64,000 nt of DNA from CALXOD01 sp964402715 (lineage in GTDB: Bacteria; Verrucomicrobiota; Lentisphaeria; Victivallales; Victivallaceae): NCBI GenBank assembly GCA_964402715.1, contig CAYODJ010000009.1:1-64000 (forward strand), read 5' to 3'. Numbering within the stretch: position 1 is the first letter of the stretch; each line of letters begins with the position of its first letter. Below the pieces are notes generated by a model. It did no database searches. It was not told the DNA's origin and saw only the letters and a list, made by a program, of their open reading frames with translations. Positions 1-9,184 of this stretch are shown piece after piece. The position numbers and the translations under genes were made by a program.

Positions 1-45
1 CAATTGCTCAATGTGGTGACGATTCGCTTTAGTCAAATGTGACAT
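1..45 (-). CDS. IS30-like transposase, N-terminus only (runs off the window)
   Basis: Fifteen codons read leftward off the window edge: MSHLTKANRHHIEQL. The pattern HLT-x3-R-x2-IE-x-L resembles the start of the helix-turn-helix of IS30-family transposases. The start codon is supported by a GGAGGA Shine-Dalgarno sequence 6 bases upstream (on the minus strand). Only the start can be seen, so another HTH protein remains possible. No terminal inverted repeat could be paired because the rest of the element lies outside the window. Confidence 0.5.
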   Translation of the reverse strand, partial: MSHLTKANRHHIEQL

Positions 46-534
46 TGCTTTTCCTCCATTTTTGTTTGTAAAATTAAACGCCCCCCTCCCGGGAGGGGGG
101 GGAGCATGTGGGTTGTAGAACATACCACAATAGTAAGACTAAATGCCTCCCCCTACTTTGTAAGAGTAAAAGATCGTACCACTGAGAAAAAGTGGCGTTT
201 ACTTTTTCAAACGACTGACGAAATCAACTGAATGAAAGACGGCATTTATCATTTGCAATCATGCAAATTTGCGCTATCTTATTTTTCCTTTGCGGTGATT
301 CCTGAGCAATGAACCCGGTGGAATTCCGGGACTATCGCGTAACTGTGAGCGACATATGTCGCGAAGTCAGAGCTTGCCGGAATCAAAGTCGAATCAGCAG
401 GTTTCCGCGTCAGAAATCGATTCGGCGGTCGGTTCGTGAGCATTTGACGGACGGACAGTCCTTTCGGAAACAGTGCGGCACACCATGCTGATTCAAGTGC
501 GCGCCACACTAAAACGAGTAAGGATTGTCTCCCC
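46..534. other. Gene-free left-edge region
   Basis: No convincing gene. The part from 46 to about 300 is richer in A/T than the rest of the window and holds the C/G palindrome at 81-100, a small hairpin (CCACT/AGTGG, 179-195) and a weak promoter-like pair (TTGCAA at 253, TATCTT at 275). It is probably the end of a mobile element followed by the leader of the pseudopilin gene. Open frames here shadow the pseudopilin gene. Confidence 0.4.
81..100. repeat. Perfect 20-bp C/G palindrome
   Basis: Six C, T, three C is followed directly by its exact complement (three G, A, six G) with no loop. It lies in the leader of the edge transposase gene, about 35 bp upstream of its start codon. It could belong to the end of the mobile element or form a cruciform. 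Its function is unknown. Confidence 0.6.
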
Positions 535-1356
535 ATGCCGCTTTTCACTGTCGAAGAGAATCGCCCGCAGCAAACGAATTTCACTCTGATCGAACTCTTA
601 GTGGTCATTGCCATTATTGCCATTCTAGCGGGGCTGCTGCTACCAGCGCTGGGCAAGGCCAGAGCACAAGCTTTGTCCGTCTGGTGCGCCAATAACCTCA
701 AAGAACTGGGTCTCGCGAACTTGATGTATGCCGATGCATCGGACGACTATCTGGTACCGTACGCCGTCGACATGATGACAACGGACTGCCACAGGTGGCA
801 CGGCAGTTCAAAACGCTCATCCACGCAAGACGATGCGGAGTATGATCCGGGGAAAGGCCCCTTGTCACCGTACTTGGGAACATCGGGGCATGTAAATAAA
901 TGTCCATCCCTGATTGTCCAGGATGGAACCCAGGCTTTTGAACGCGGATGCGGCGGATTCGGTTACAACACCATGGTTGGCACACTGTCGGAAGGATATC
1001 TGCCTGAAGCGTTCTTGTCCGGACGCAAGACGATAAAAATCCATTCCCCAAGCAAAAAAATCATGTTCGCGGATTCCGGCATACCGGTAGGCAATGGCGG
1101 CGGCTTCAGCGGAAGCAGCGCAGGCACAACAATCGGCTACAGTTCTTCGATCGAACCTGCCGGCGGCGCATACCTGATGTATCCGACAATGCATTTCCGT
1201 CATGACGGCAGAGCCAACATCGTGTTTTGCGACGGTCATGCAAAACCGATGCAGCTCATAGACAGCGCATATGATTTTGACAAACTTTGGAGTCTGGGAC
1301 ATCCATGCGTCAACAATGATAAAGGCCGTACGGAATGCTACAGTCCGGACAAGTGA
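535..1356 (+). CDS. DUF1559-type type II secretion-like pseudopilin (H-x9-DG protein)
   Basis: A 273-residue exported pseudopilin. After a 15-residue leader comes the class III signal FTLIELLVVIAIIAIL followed by AGLLLPAL, the hydrophobic helix recognised by prepilin peptidase. The C-terminal part carries the H-x9-DG signature (HDGRANIVFCDG, about residues 226-237). This architecture is expanded into very large families in Lentisphaerota, Planctomycetota and Verrucomicrobiota. The residue before the Phe is Asn, not the usual Gly. It stands alone: no secretion ATPase, prepilin peptidase or other pseudopilin is nearby. AAGGA lies about 11 bases before the ATG. The individual role of such proteins is not known. 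Confidence 0.9.
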   Translation: MPLFTVEENRPQQTNFTLIELLVVIAIIAILAGLLLPALGKARAQALSVWCANNLKELGLANLMYADASDDYLVPYAVDMMTTDCHRWHGSSKRSSTQDDAEYDPGKGPLSPYLGTSGHVNKCPSLIVQDGTQAFERGCGGFGYNTMVGTLSEGYLPEAFLSGRKTIKIHSPSKKIMFADSGIPVGNGGGFSGSSAGTTIGYSSSIEPAGGAYLMYPTMHFRHDGRANIVFCDGHAKPMQLIDSAYDFDKLWSLGHPCVNNDKGRTECYSPDK

Positions 1357-1527
1357 ACCGAATATTCCAGATCCCCTGATGCGGACGGGAGTGTCATTGG
1401 ATTCATCAGAACCATGCCGTGTTTCCTGTCACGGGGAAAAGTGTTCTGCGGCCATCCCTTGCCGGCTGCTGGATAAACTGTCTCTACGGAAAACGGCTCC
1501 GATGATTTCGGACAATGGTGAACTTTC

Positions 1528-2241
1528 ATGAATCTTCCCGATGGACAATTTTATTTCGATGACGTTCCTGTGCAAGTGTTTTTTTCCGCACGTCGCAAAC
1601 GTGCCTGCATGAGCGTGCATCGACATGTCGTGTCAATAACGATGCCTTTCGGCTGCTCCATGCTGGATGTAACCCGCCTGCTTGCGACTCATCGTAAGAT
1701 GCTTCATCGGATGGTGCAGCAGGATCAGATGATAAGCATGACGGAAACATCACCGGACTTTCGTATCGGAGGCCGCCTGCGCCTGCTCGGGGAAATGCAC
1801 GAGATCCGCCTTGACCATGCGATCGGACAGGGTCCGCGCTTTGACGGCAATTGCCTCTATGTGACCACGCAGATCACCGCAGGCATCCAACAGCAGGTCC
1901 TGCAGATTCTCCGTCAGTTCGCCAAAGAAGTGATTTGCGATCAGGTGGAGCAGATGGCAAGCAGGCATGATGTCGCCTACAGGACGGTTAAAATCAACTC
2001 GGCATCCAGCCGATGGGGTTCATGTTCGGCTTCCGGAAACCTGAATTTTTCCTGGAAGCTGATCATGTGCGCGCAGCCGCTGATAGAGTACGTAGTGGCG
2101 CATGAACTTGCGCACAGACTGCATATGAATCACTCTGCTCTGTTCTGGCGAGAAGTGGAGCGCCTTTGTCCTGATTACCAAATTCGCCGCAAACTCCTCA
2201 GGATCGAGGCGCAACGTCTTCGCTCATGGAGAAAATTTTAG
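1528..2241 (+). CDS. YgjP-like (DUF45/WLM) zinc metallopeptidase-domain protein
   Basis: A 237-residue protein whose C-terminal third has the gluzincin motif HELAH (about residues 191-195, in VVAHELAHRLHMNH), followed by FW-x2-V and CPDY, the pattern of the YgjP/DUF45 family. Two His and the Glu of HExxH would bind and activate zinc, with a third ligand probably from the HMNH segment. The N-terminal part with the RRKRACMSV stretch fits the beta-rich start of the family. Family members are often annotated as M48-type metallopeptidases or SprT-like, with no established substrate. No signal peptide is visible, so it is probably cytoplasmic. No functionally linked neighbour is apparent. Confidence 0.8.
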   Translation: MNLPDGQFYFDDVPVQVFFSARRKRACMSVHRHVVSITMPFGCSMLDVTRLLATHRKMLHRMVQQDQMISMTETSPDFRIGGRLRLLGEMHEIRLDHAIGQGPRFDGNCLYVTTQITAGIQQQVLQILRQFAKEVICDQVEQMASRHDVAYRTVKINSASSRWGSCSASGNLNFSWKLIMCAQPLIEYVVAHELAHRLHMNHSALFWREVERLCPDYQIRRKLLRIEAQRLRSWRKF

Positions 2242-2675
2242 CTTCTGCTGTTCAGGAAGGACACCCTGCAATATTCCGTGTACCGGAATCATAAAGAACA
2301 CCCGTCTTCCTCACATGCGACATCACTCACGGAACCGTCGTCGCGCCGCCCGATCCCCTGCGGTTTCCCCGTGTCCAGCGTATGACACACCAGACGATGT
2401 GAACCCCCGGCACAAATATAAATATACCTGCCTGCAAGCAAAGTCTGTGCCCGTGCAGCCTCTCTCCCTGCTCATGATGAATGCCTCGATTCATGTGCCG
2501 CTCCATGTCAAAAGCTTGACGAAGCAGCGGAACGGATGTATTCTTCAATGCGGAAGCTTCCGTGCCGTTGCGAATGGCCGTACCGCTCTCTGCAGGAACA
2601 AGTCGGCCCCGCGTTTCATGCCGGACTTTCGAACATTTGACGCAGACACGGTTCTGCATTGCAAAAGATTGCGCC
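2242..2675. other. Intergenic region upstream of wecB
   Basis: About 430 bp without a supportable gene. Open frames on both strands have no recognisable protein features and no good ribosome-binding site. An A/T-rich patch (AAATATAAATATA, near 2416) could be part of a promoter but has no clear -35 partner. Confidence 0.35.
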
Positions 2676-3797
2676 ATGAAAATCATCAGCGTCGTAGGTG
2701 CCCGCCCGAATTTCATGAAAATCGCACCGTTATGCAGAGAAATGGATAAGCACCCGGAGCTGCGGCACCTTCTGGTGCATACCGGCCAGCACTACGACGC
2801 GCGGATGTCGGACTCTTTCTTTTCCGATCTGGAAATCCCGCCGCCTGATATCCATCTGAATATCGGATCCGGGAGTCACGCCGAACAGGTCGGCCGTACG
2901 ATGATGGCATTCGAAAGAGTCGTCAAACAAGAAAGACCGGACTGGATTGTTGTTGTCGGCGACACCAACGCCGCCTGCGCCTGCGCCATTGTCGCCAAGA
3001 AGGAACATGTGAAACTGGCGCACATCGAGTCCGGCCTGCGTTCCGGCGATATTGACATGCCGGAAGAGGTCAACCGTCTGCTGACCGACCGAATTTCCGA
3101 CCTGCTGTTTACGCCGGATCGTGGTGCCAGCGACAATCTACGTGCGGAAGGCATACCCGACTCCAGGATCGCCTTTGTCGGCAACATCATGATCGATACG
3201 TTTGAAGCACAGCGCCTTAAGGCGGCCGCCCGATCGGTAGACACCATCGTTGCGAGAGAAATATTGCAGGGAATCAAAATTCCTGCCATTCAAGATGGTC
3301 GATTCGCGGTAATGACAATGCACCGTCCGAGCAATGTCGACCAACGTGACACATTGAAAGACATGATCAGCTTCCTCGCGGACGAGGTTGCTGTGGAAAT
3401 GCCGTTGTTATGGCCGATTCACCCCCGTGCCGTCAAGCAGCTGGAATGCTTCGATCTGTGGAACATGGCGGCGTCACGGATCACTTTGCTGCATCCACTC
3501 GGTTACCATGACATGCTCCGGCTGAATATGTCGGCCAAAATCATGTTCACCGACTCCGGTGGTCTGCAAGAAGAAAGCTGTGTTCTCGGCACTCCGTGTC
3601 TCACGTTGCGCTGGAACACCGAACGTCCCGTCACGCTTCGTGAACACGGAGGCACATCCATGCTGGTCGGGAACGACGTCGACACCATCCGCAGCGGTTA
3701 TCGAGAGGCTCTCCATCTTCACCGTCATCCGCAGCGGCCGGAATTGTGGGACGGACACACTGCGGAGCGGATAGTCAAAACATTGCAAGCGCACTGA
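2676..3797 (+). CDS. wecB: UDP-N-acetylglucosamine 2-epimerase (non-hydrolysing)
   Basis: A 373-residue GT-B fold epimerase that interconverts UDP-GlcNAc and UDP-ManNAc for cell-envelope polysaccharide synthesis. Family landmarks are all present: GARPNFMK near the N-terminus (residues 8-15), GDTNA with Asp96, HIESGLRSGD with Glu118, MPEEVNR with Glu131, TMHRPSN with His216, and a late GGLQEES. The start is set at the ATG giving MKIISVVGARPNF, the usual N-terminus, because the 38 extra codons upstream are not conserved in character. No other nucleotide-sugar genes flank it, so the end product cannot be told. Confidence 0.93.
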   Translation: MKIISVVGARPNFMKIAPLCREMDKHPELRHLLVHTGQHYDARMSDSFFSDLEIPPPDIHLNIGSGSHAEQVGRTMMAFERVVKQERPDWIVVVGDTNAACACAIVAKKEHVKLAHIESGLRSGDIDMPEEVNRLLTDRISDLLFTPDRGASDNLRAEGIPDSRIAFVGNIMIDTFEAQRLKAAARSVDTIVAREILQGIKIPAIQDGRFAVMTMHRPSNVDQRDTLKDMISFLADEVAVEMPLLWPIHPRAVKQLECFDLWNMAASRITLLHPLGYHDMLRLNMSAKIMFTDSGGLQEESCVLGTPCLTLRWNTERPVTLREHGGTSMLVGNDVDTIRSGYREALHLHRHPQRPELWDGHTAERIVKTLQAH

Positions 3798-3990
3798 CAC
3801 CGCAAACACACAACGCCCATCTCGACCCGCGACAGCCAATCCTTCAAGAAAAAAAACAAGCGGACGAAGGCATGGCATTCACGCATTGTCCTGGCGACGT
3901 AGATCCACGCCCACGGCACCGCCGTCGGAACGCACCCCAGCATGTTCGGCGGCCGCCGCCCGTCGACGTGTTGAACCAAACGGATGACAT

Positions 3991-5382
3991 CTACCGTTCG
4001 TCCGACGTTTCGTATGCTCGAAGACGACGCAGCAGAGTTCGACGGCTAATTCCTAATTGCGACGCAGCCTTGGTACGGTTGCCGCCGCAGAGTTCCAGCG
4101 TTCGCATAATCAAATCCCGTTCGGATTCTTTCAACTTCGGCACCGAAACGGCGGAATGATGACCCGCATCGCCGCCGCCGGACGGGACTCTCGAGACATT
4201 CCCGCAACGCCCGTCACGAACGTCTTCCGGAATGTCGGCAACATCCAGACGATCTCCATGTGTCAGCACGACCATCCGTTCCACACAGTGCCGCAGTTCC
4301 CGAATATTCCCGGGCCAGCAGTAGCTGTTCAGAATCTGCTGCGCCTGCGGCGTGATGCCGGATACGTCCCTGTCGTTTTCCGCGGCAGCCGACTCGATGA
4401 ACCGCAAAGTTAAGTCTGGAATATCGTCGCGTCTTTCGCGCAACGGCGGCATTTCAATATTGATCCCTTCCAGCCGATAATACAAATCCTCTCGGAACGT
4501 TCCCTCCGCAACCATCTCTTTCAGATTGCGATTCGTCGCCGCAACCAGCCTTGCGTCGCAATGGATCTGCTCGTGTCCTCCGATGCGTTCTATGCAGCGG
4601 GTTTCCAGCACCCGAAGCAGTTTCACCTGAATAGACGGCTCGATTTCCCCGATTTCATCCAGAAAAATGGTTCCGCCGTCCGCCAACTCAAACCGTCCCT
4701 TGCGGAGTTCAACCGCTCCGGTAAACGCACCCTTTTCATGACCGAAAAGCTCACTCTCGAGCAAGTTTTCAGGCAACGCCGCGCAATGCACGGGGACAAA
4801 CAAACCCCTGCGTCCGCTGGCATCATGAATGGCACGAGCAATCACCTCTTTGCCCGTACCGCTCTCACCTGTGATAAGAATGTTAATCCGGCTCGGCGCG
4901 GCATCACGAACCAGCGCAAAAATCCGTTGCATAGCCGACGACGTGCCGATCACCATCCTGCCGGACGCCGTGGGATTTTGAGACGGACTAGAAGCGGCAA
5001 GCGACGGTCTCGACGCTGACCCCGTTGCCAAGGCGGCGTCAATCACCTCGTCAAGCTGTTCCAATTTGACCGGCTTCGTCACAAAATTGAAAGCGCCCGC
5101 CTTGACGGCCGCCACAGCATTCTCAATTGTTCCATAAGCCGTGAAAACAACACACGGAGGCCGCTTCGCCTTGCTCAAAGTGGCATCCAGCACGCTCATC
5201 CCGTCCGCGCCCGGCATGCGCAAATCGGTCAAAACCAGATCATAGTCACGGTCTTTCAGCAGTTCAATCGCCGTCGCGCCGTCCTCGGCTCCGGTCACAT
5301 CAAAACGGCTGTGAAGATACCGCTCCAGCGCCTCACGCGTATGCAGCTCATCATCGACAATCAGGATGGACTTTCGCTTCAT
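3991..5382 (-). CDS. NtrC-family sigma-54-dependent response regulator
   Basis: A 463-residue regulator with three domains in order. The receiver (about 1-115) has the acidic pair Asp10/Asp11, phospho-acceptor Asp53 in LTDLRMP, and Lys103. The AAA+ domain has Walker A GESGTGKE (172-179), the sigma-54 contact loop GAFTGA (218-223), Walker B TIFLDE (238-243) and WPGNIREL. The C-terminal Fis-type helix-turn-helix contains NRTKAASQLGISRRTL. It should activate sigma-54 promoters when phosphorylated. The gene follows rng by only 16 bp. No histidine kinase is in the window, so its signal is unknown. A TTG nine bases upstream is an alternative start. Confidence 0.92.
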   Translation of the reverse strand: MKRKSILIVDDELHTREALERYLHSRFDVTGAEDGATAIELLKDRDYDLVLTDLRMPGADGMSVLDATLSKAKRPPCVVFTAYGTIENAVAAVKAGAFNFVTKPVKLEQLDEVIDAALATGSASRPSLAASSPSQNPTASGRMVIGTSSAMQRIFALVRDAAPSRINILITGESGTGKEVIARAIHDASGRRGLFVPVHCAALPENLLESELFGHEKGAFTGAVELRKGRFELADGGTIFLDEIGEIEPSIQVKLLRVLETRCIERIGGHEQIHCDARLVAATNRNLKEMVAEGTFREDLYYRLEGINIEMPPLRERRDDIPDLTLRFIESAAAENDRDVSGITPQAQQILNSYCWPGNIRELRHCVERMVVLTHGDRLDVADIPEDVRDGRCGNVSRVPSGGGDAGHHSAVSVPKLKESERDLIMRTLELCGGNRTKAASQLGISRRTLLRRLRAYETSDER

Positions 5383-5398
5383 ATCAGGCAAAACCGAA

Positions 5399-7036
5399 TT
5401 ATCTCAACTCGTCTCCGGTGTCGGGATCTATCAATTGGAATTCCTCGCAGTGAAGAGTCGGATCCGCACGGAAAGAAAGAGCGTGCTGATATTTTTGCTC
5501 CAACAGTTTCAGGTGCTCCGAATCCTCATTTTTCAACCGAGCCAGCACATCCGGATGCATGATTATCCGTACAGGAATGCCTTTGTAGCGGGGGTCGCGC
5601 AGAATGGAATTCAGCCGCCGTTGAATCTCGACACTCATAGTCAGAGGTGATTTCACACGCCCAGATCCGCCGCAATAGGGACAGGAGTCAAACACCTTGT
5701 CCTGAATGCTTTCCTCCTCGCGCTGCCGGGTCATCTCCATCAGACCAAACTTGCTGATGGGCAGAACTTTGGTTTTGGCACGATCATCCTTCACCAGTTT
5801 TTTCATGCAACGTACCAGTTCGTCGCGGTCGCCGGTGCTGTGCATGTCGATGAAATCAATCACCACAAGGCCGCCAACATTGCGCAAACGCAGCTGCCGC
5901 GCGATCTCCGCCGCAGCTTCAAGATTGGTCTTGAGAATGAATTCCGGCTGTTCAACGTTCTTCCTGCCTCTGCCGGAGTTGACGTCGATTGCGATCAGAG
6001 CCTCAGTCTCATCAATGCAGATCCAACCGCCGCCGGGCAGCTTGACTTCACGGCTGTGCACCTTGTGCAGTTGGGCATTAATCCCGTAAAAATCAAATAT
6101 CGGGGTGGAACTCTCGTAGCACTGAACCTTTGACGCCATTTTGCGCCCACAGATTCTTTTGACTGTGTCATGAATTCTTCCGTACGCCACGCGATCATCC
6201 ACGACAACCGCATTGATTTCTTCCGTCATGAAATCACGCACTGTTCTCTCCACGAGATCAGGTTCGCGATAGACCGCGAGCGGAGCGCGGCCCCGATTAA
6301 TGACGCTTTCCATCGCATGCCAATATGACAGCAACAACACCAAGTCCCTCTTGAAAAACACTCCTCTGCGCCCCTCGCCGACGGTTCTGCAGATTAATCC
6401 CATACCGTCCGGAAGCTCCAGCTCGGACAGAATTTTCTTCAACCTGGCACGCTCCGTCGCATTATCGATTTTTGCGGAAAGCCCTATATGGTCGGCGTAA
6501 GGCAGCAACACCAGATATCGTCCGGCGATGGACAGGTTCGCCGTCACCCGTGCCCCCTTGCTGCCGATGGGCGCCTTGACCACCTGGACCAATATCTCCA
6601 TGCCCTGTTTGAAGAACTCCGGAATCTCCTCGGTGGTAAACTTACGGCGGTGACGACTGATTTCGCGACACTTCAGCTCTCCTGCTCGTCCTTTCGTTTC
6701 CGTCTCGCCGCCGCCTGCTGCAGAACGACGGCCGTCCAGAGGTATAAGTCTATCGGGATCGGAACCGCTCTGAACGTCACCGGAACGTAGCGCCGCGCTC
6801 TCCGGAATCATATCGCAATAATGCAGAAATGCCTTTCTCTCCGCGCCGATATCCACAAACGCCGCCTGCAGCGACGGTTCCAGGTTGACAATCCTGCCCA
6901 GATAAATGGATCCCACTTTGGGCTCATCGTCGACCCGTTCGATCCGGTATTCCTCCAGCCAGCCGTCATTCAACAACGCAAAGCGAGTTTCGAGCTTCTC
7001 GCAATTCAAAACAATTGTCTTCCCCTTTTGCTCCAT
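5399..7036 (-). CDS. rng: Ribonuclease E/G family endoribonuclease
   Basis: A 545-residue RNase G-type enzyme for rRNA maturation and mRNA turnover. The S1 domain lies near the N-terminus (GSIYLGRIVNLEPSLQAAF, AFVDIG). The catalytic metal-binding acids are in IAIDVNSGRG and GGLVVIDFIDM. The Zn-link is CPYCGGSG, near residue 455, followed by the C-terminal dimerisation domain. It lacks the long degradosome scaffold of RNase E. A charged insert of about 60 residues (about 85-145) interrupts the S1 domain, as is common in RNase E/G relatives. It sits between fmt (55 bp upstream) and the response regulator (16 bp downstream), suggesting one transcript. Confidence 0.93.
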   Translation of the reverse strand: MEQKGKTIVLNCEKLETRFALLNDGWLEEYRIERVDDEPKVGSIYLGRIVNLEPSLQAAFVDIGAERKAFLHYCDMIPESAALRSGDVQSGSDPDRLIPLDGRRSAAGGGETETKGRAGELKCREISRHRRKFTTEEIPEFFKQGMEILVQVVKAPIGSKGARVTANLSIAGRYLVLLPYADHIGLSAKIDNATERARLKKILSELELPDGMGLICRTVGEGRRGVFFKRDLVLLLSYWHAMESVINRGRAPLAVYREPDLVERTVRDFMTEEINAVVVDDRVAYGRIHDTVKRICGRKMASKVQCYESSTPIFDFYGINAQLHKVHSREVKLPGGGWICIDETEALIAIDVNSGRGRKNVEQPEFILKTNLEAAAEIARQLRLRNVGGLVVIDFIDMHSTGDRDELVRCMKKLVKDDRAKTKVLPISKFGLMEMTRQREEESIQDKVFDSCPYCGGSGRVKSPLTMSVEIQRRLNSILRDPRYKGIPVRIIMHPDVLARLKNEDSEHLKLLEQKYQHALSFRADPTLHCEEFQLIDPDTGDELR

Positions 7037-7091
7037 TTCGCTCAGTATTCCTTATAAATTCTCGTCGCCAGAACTCCGTGCAGGCGGAGCA

Positions 7092-8051
7092 TCATTGCTC
7101 CATGCACAATGACATCTCATCCCCCCGCAGCCCATTCAAGAAAGCGGTCGCCGCCATAGCCCTGCCGCCCGGCACGGACACCGTCTTCAATTCCAGCGCA
7201 TCTTCTCCGCACCCTATTATCCAGCCGCATTTGTCCCGCCGCAGAATCTCGCCGGGGACACCGGCGAGATCGGAACGCACGGCTGCGGCACCCACCGTGA
7301 CCGGAAAACTGCGACCACCCACTCTAAGCCGGAACCGGGTTCCCGGCCAAGGCGAATACGCACGGATCTGCGCCTCTATTTCTTCTGCGGAGCAGCGCCA
7401 GTCAATCCATCCGTCGGCCCTGCTGAGTTTGGCGCAATAGGTGGCGCGTGCGTGTTCCTGTTCCTCCGGGTGTAGGTGTCCGCAATAGATTCCCTGCAGA
7501 ATCGGGACAACGGCATCCGCCGCCTTTTCTCCCAGCAGCAGTTCCAGACGATCCGTGCGTTCCGTGCCTGTCAGGTCGACTGAGATCCGTTCATAGACGG
7601 GTCCGGTATCAAGTCCGCGATCCATCTTCATGAAGCTGACACCGGTACTGGTTTCCCCGCCTCGGATCGCGGCGGCAATCGGCGACGCGCCTCTGTAGCG
7701 TGGCAAAAGCGACGCGTGAATGTTTATACAGCCGAAAGAAGGCAGGGAAAGCAACGGTTCCTTCAGCATCTGTCCGAACGACACCACCAGAAGGAAATGC
7801 AGATTCAACACACGCAGACGTGCCAGAAAATCGTCGCTGTTGACCTGCGGGACACGATCCACCGACAACCCGAATGCGGCACCGGCATGGCCGACCGGCG
7901 TCGGAGTCAAACGCCCGCCGCGTCCGGCAGGGCGATCAATTTGTGTTCCAACACCCAGAAGAGCAATTGAATCCGACGTGGACAGCCGATGCAAAACCGG
8001 TACGGCGATGGCGCCGGAACCTAGAAAATAGACTCTGAGTTTTTCTGGCAT
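7092..8051 (-). CDS. fmt: Methionyl-tRNA formyltransferase
   Basis: A 319-residue enzyme that formylates initiator Met-tRNA from 10-formyl-tetrahydrofolate. The N-terminal Rossmann domain begins LRVYFLGSGAIAVPVL. The catalytic signature HASLLPRYRGASPI has the Asn-His-Asp type active site (NIHASLLP), followed by GETSTGVSFMKMDRGLDTG. The C-terminal OB-like domain is present (IRAYSPWPGTRFRL). The chosen start is the ATG giving MPEKLRVYF, since upstream codons add nothing typical. It diverges from folK over a 79-bp spacer. The formylase partner def is not in the window. Confidence 0.93.
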   Translation of the reverse strand: MPEKLRVYFLGSGAIAVPVLHRLSTSDSIALLGVGTQIDRPAGRGGRLTPTPVGHAGAAFGLSVDRVPQVNSDDFLARLRVLNLHFLLVVSFGQMLKEPLLSLPSFGCINIHASLLPRYRGASPIAAAIRGGETSTGVSFMKMDRGLDTGPVYERISVDLTGTERTDRLELLLGEKAADAVVPILQGIYCGHLHPEEQEHARATYCAKLSRADGWIDWRCSAEEIEAQIRAYSPWPGTRFRLRVGGRSFPVTVGAAAVRSDLAGVPGEILRRDKCGWIIGCGEDALELKTVSVPGGRAMAATAFLNGLRGDEMSLCMEQ

Positions 8052-8130
8052 GACATCCAAGACGCCCCCTTTCAAATCCGGCGTCAACGTGTACAATATA
8101 GTGCGGAACCGTCAAAAAGACGAATCGACT

Positions 8131-8607
8131 ATGCCTGATAATCCGATAAAAATCGCAATCTCGCTTGGCGCCAATCTCGGCGACGCGGCTTCCGCCATTC
8201 AAAAGGCGGCGTCAGAGTTGGAACGCTCCGGCGTTAGCAACGCACGACTGTCTAAACTGTTTCTGACGAAGCCTGTGAACTGTCCTCCCGGAACCCCTGA
8301 TTTTCTCAACGCGGCAATGACCGGATACTGGAACGGCACAGCCACAAGTCTGCTGCTGGTATGCCAGACTCTCGAAATTGCCGCCGGAAGACCTCGGAAT
8401 CATGGCTTGAATCAGTCCCGCCCGCTGGATCTGGACATCATTCTGTTCGGGGACATCACGCTGCGAACGCAACGGCTGATCATTCCTCATCCGTTGGCAC
8501 GGCGGAGACGCTTCGTCTTGGAACCGCTGGCCGAAATCGCGCCGCACTGGCGTTTCCCGGAAGATGGAATGACGATAATTGCGGCTTTAAATCAATTGTC
8601 GGGTTGA
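8131..8607 (+). CDS. folK: 2-amino-4-hydroxy-6-hydroxymethyldihydropteridine pyrophosphokinase
   Basis: A 158-residue folate-pathway enzyme that transfers pyrophosphate from ATP to 6-hydroxymethyl-dihydropterin. Signatures are AISLGANLGD at the start, FLTKPVNCPPGTPDFLNAA, and the HPPK block RPLDLDIILFG followed by IPHPLARRRRFVLEPLAEI. The ATG giving MPDNPIKIAISLG was chosen over an upstream in-frame ATG that would overlap the divergent fmt start. A TACAAT element at 8092 could be its -10. FolB, the preceding step, is encoded separately near 20.6 kb. Confidence 0.93.
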   Translation: MPDNPIKIAISLGANLGDAASAIQKAASELERSGVSNARLSKLFLTKPVNCPPGTPDFLNAAMTGYWNGTATSLLLVCQTLEIAAGRPRNHGLNQSRPLDLDIILFGDITLRTQRLIIPHPLARRRRFVLEPLAEIAPHWRFPEDGMTIIAALNQLSG

Positions 8608-8632
8608 TCTCCGGTTCAAAACGCGCTATATT
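8604..8632 (+). promoter_or_regulatory. Putative promoter of the 8700 gene
   Basis: TTGATC, a 17-bp spacer and TATATT. It overlaps the end of folK and lies about 70 bp before the next start codon. Predicted by eye from the sigma-70 pattern. Confidence 0.45.
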
Positions 8633-8699
8633 TCGGAAAGATCGTGATTGCGAGCGGACTGTTGACAGCCGACTATTATCTTCCACAGGGACTTGAAAC

Positions 8700-9047
8700 A
8701 TGGAAAACGGAACTTTCAACTGGTGGCTTCTGGCGGGGGCAAGCCTGACTTGGCTGTTGTTTATTCTCGGGGTTGCGCAACTTTCTCGCTTCTACCTGAA
8801 GTTTCTGGAGGTTCGTAAGGAGATCAACGCCAACACCCTCATCATAGACGGCATGTTGAAGAAAATCCACGCAGCCCTCACTGAAATCACGATAGAACAG
8901 CGTCGTTCTACGCGGATAATGCTGGAACAGGTGGATCTTAAAAAAGCGGAGATGACAGGTGAGTTTGAAATTGTGGAAGAGCCCCTTCCTCCCGCGACGA
9001 AACCTCCGACCCACCCCGGCATCACGACATTGCAGGATGGAAAATGA
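8700..9047 (+). CDS. Small single-pass membrane protein of unknown function
   Basis: A 115-residue protein with one strongly hydrophobic segment (about residues 8-27, WWLLAGASLTWLLFILGVAQ). A charged, probably coiled-coil region (about 35-80) follows, then an acidic and proline-rich tail. The topology suggests an inner-membrane anchor with a cytoplasmic helical domain. I do not recognise the family. It is encoded just after folK behind its own promoter-like sequence and before another uncharacterised envelope protein. Confidence 0.65.
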   Translation: MENGTFNWWLLAGASLTWLLFILGVAQLSRFYLKFLEVRKEINANTLIIDGMLKKIHAALTEITIEQRRSTRIMLEQVDLKKAEMTGEFEIVEEPLPPATKPPTHPGITTLQDGK

Positions 9048-9184
9048 TTGGTGTTTTGCTGCGAGCCTCGCTTGAATCTGGGAGAACGATAGCTAAGTTA
9101 GCTTTCGGCGGCTGGGTTGATCGCTATGGAGTTCGGCCTCGTTGTTAACGATGTCCATAACATGTGCAAGGAATCGGCAAACTT

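Noticed and set aside
279..701. Minus-strand 140-codon frame at the left end
   Set aside because: It overlaps the well-supported pseudopilin gene in another frame and has no motif.
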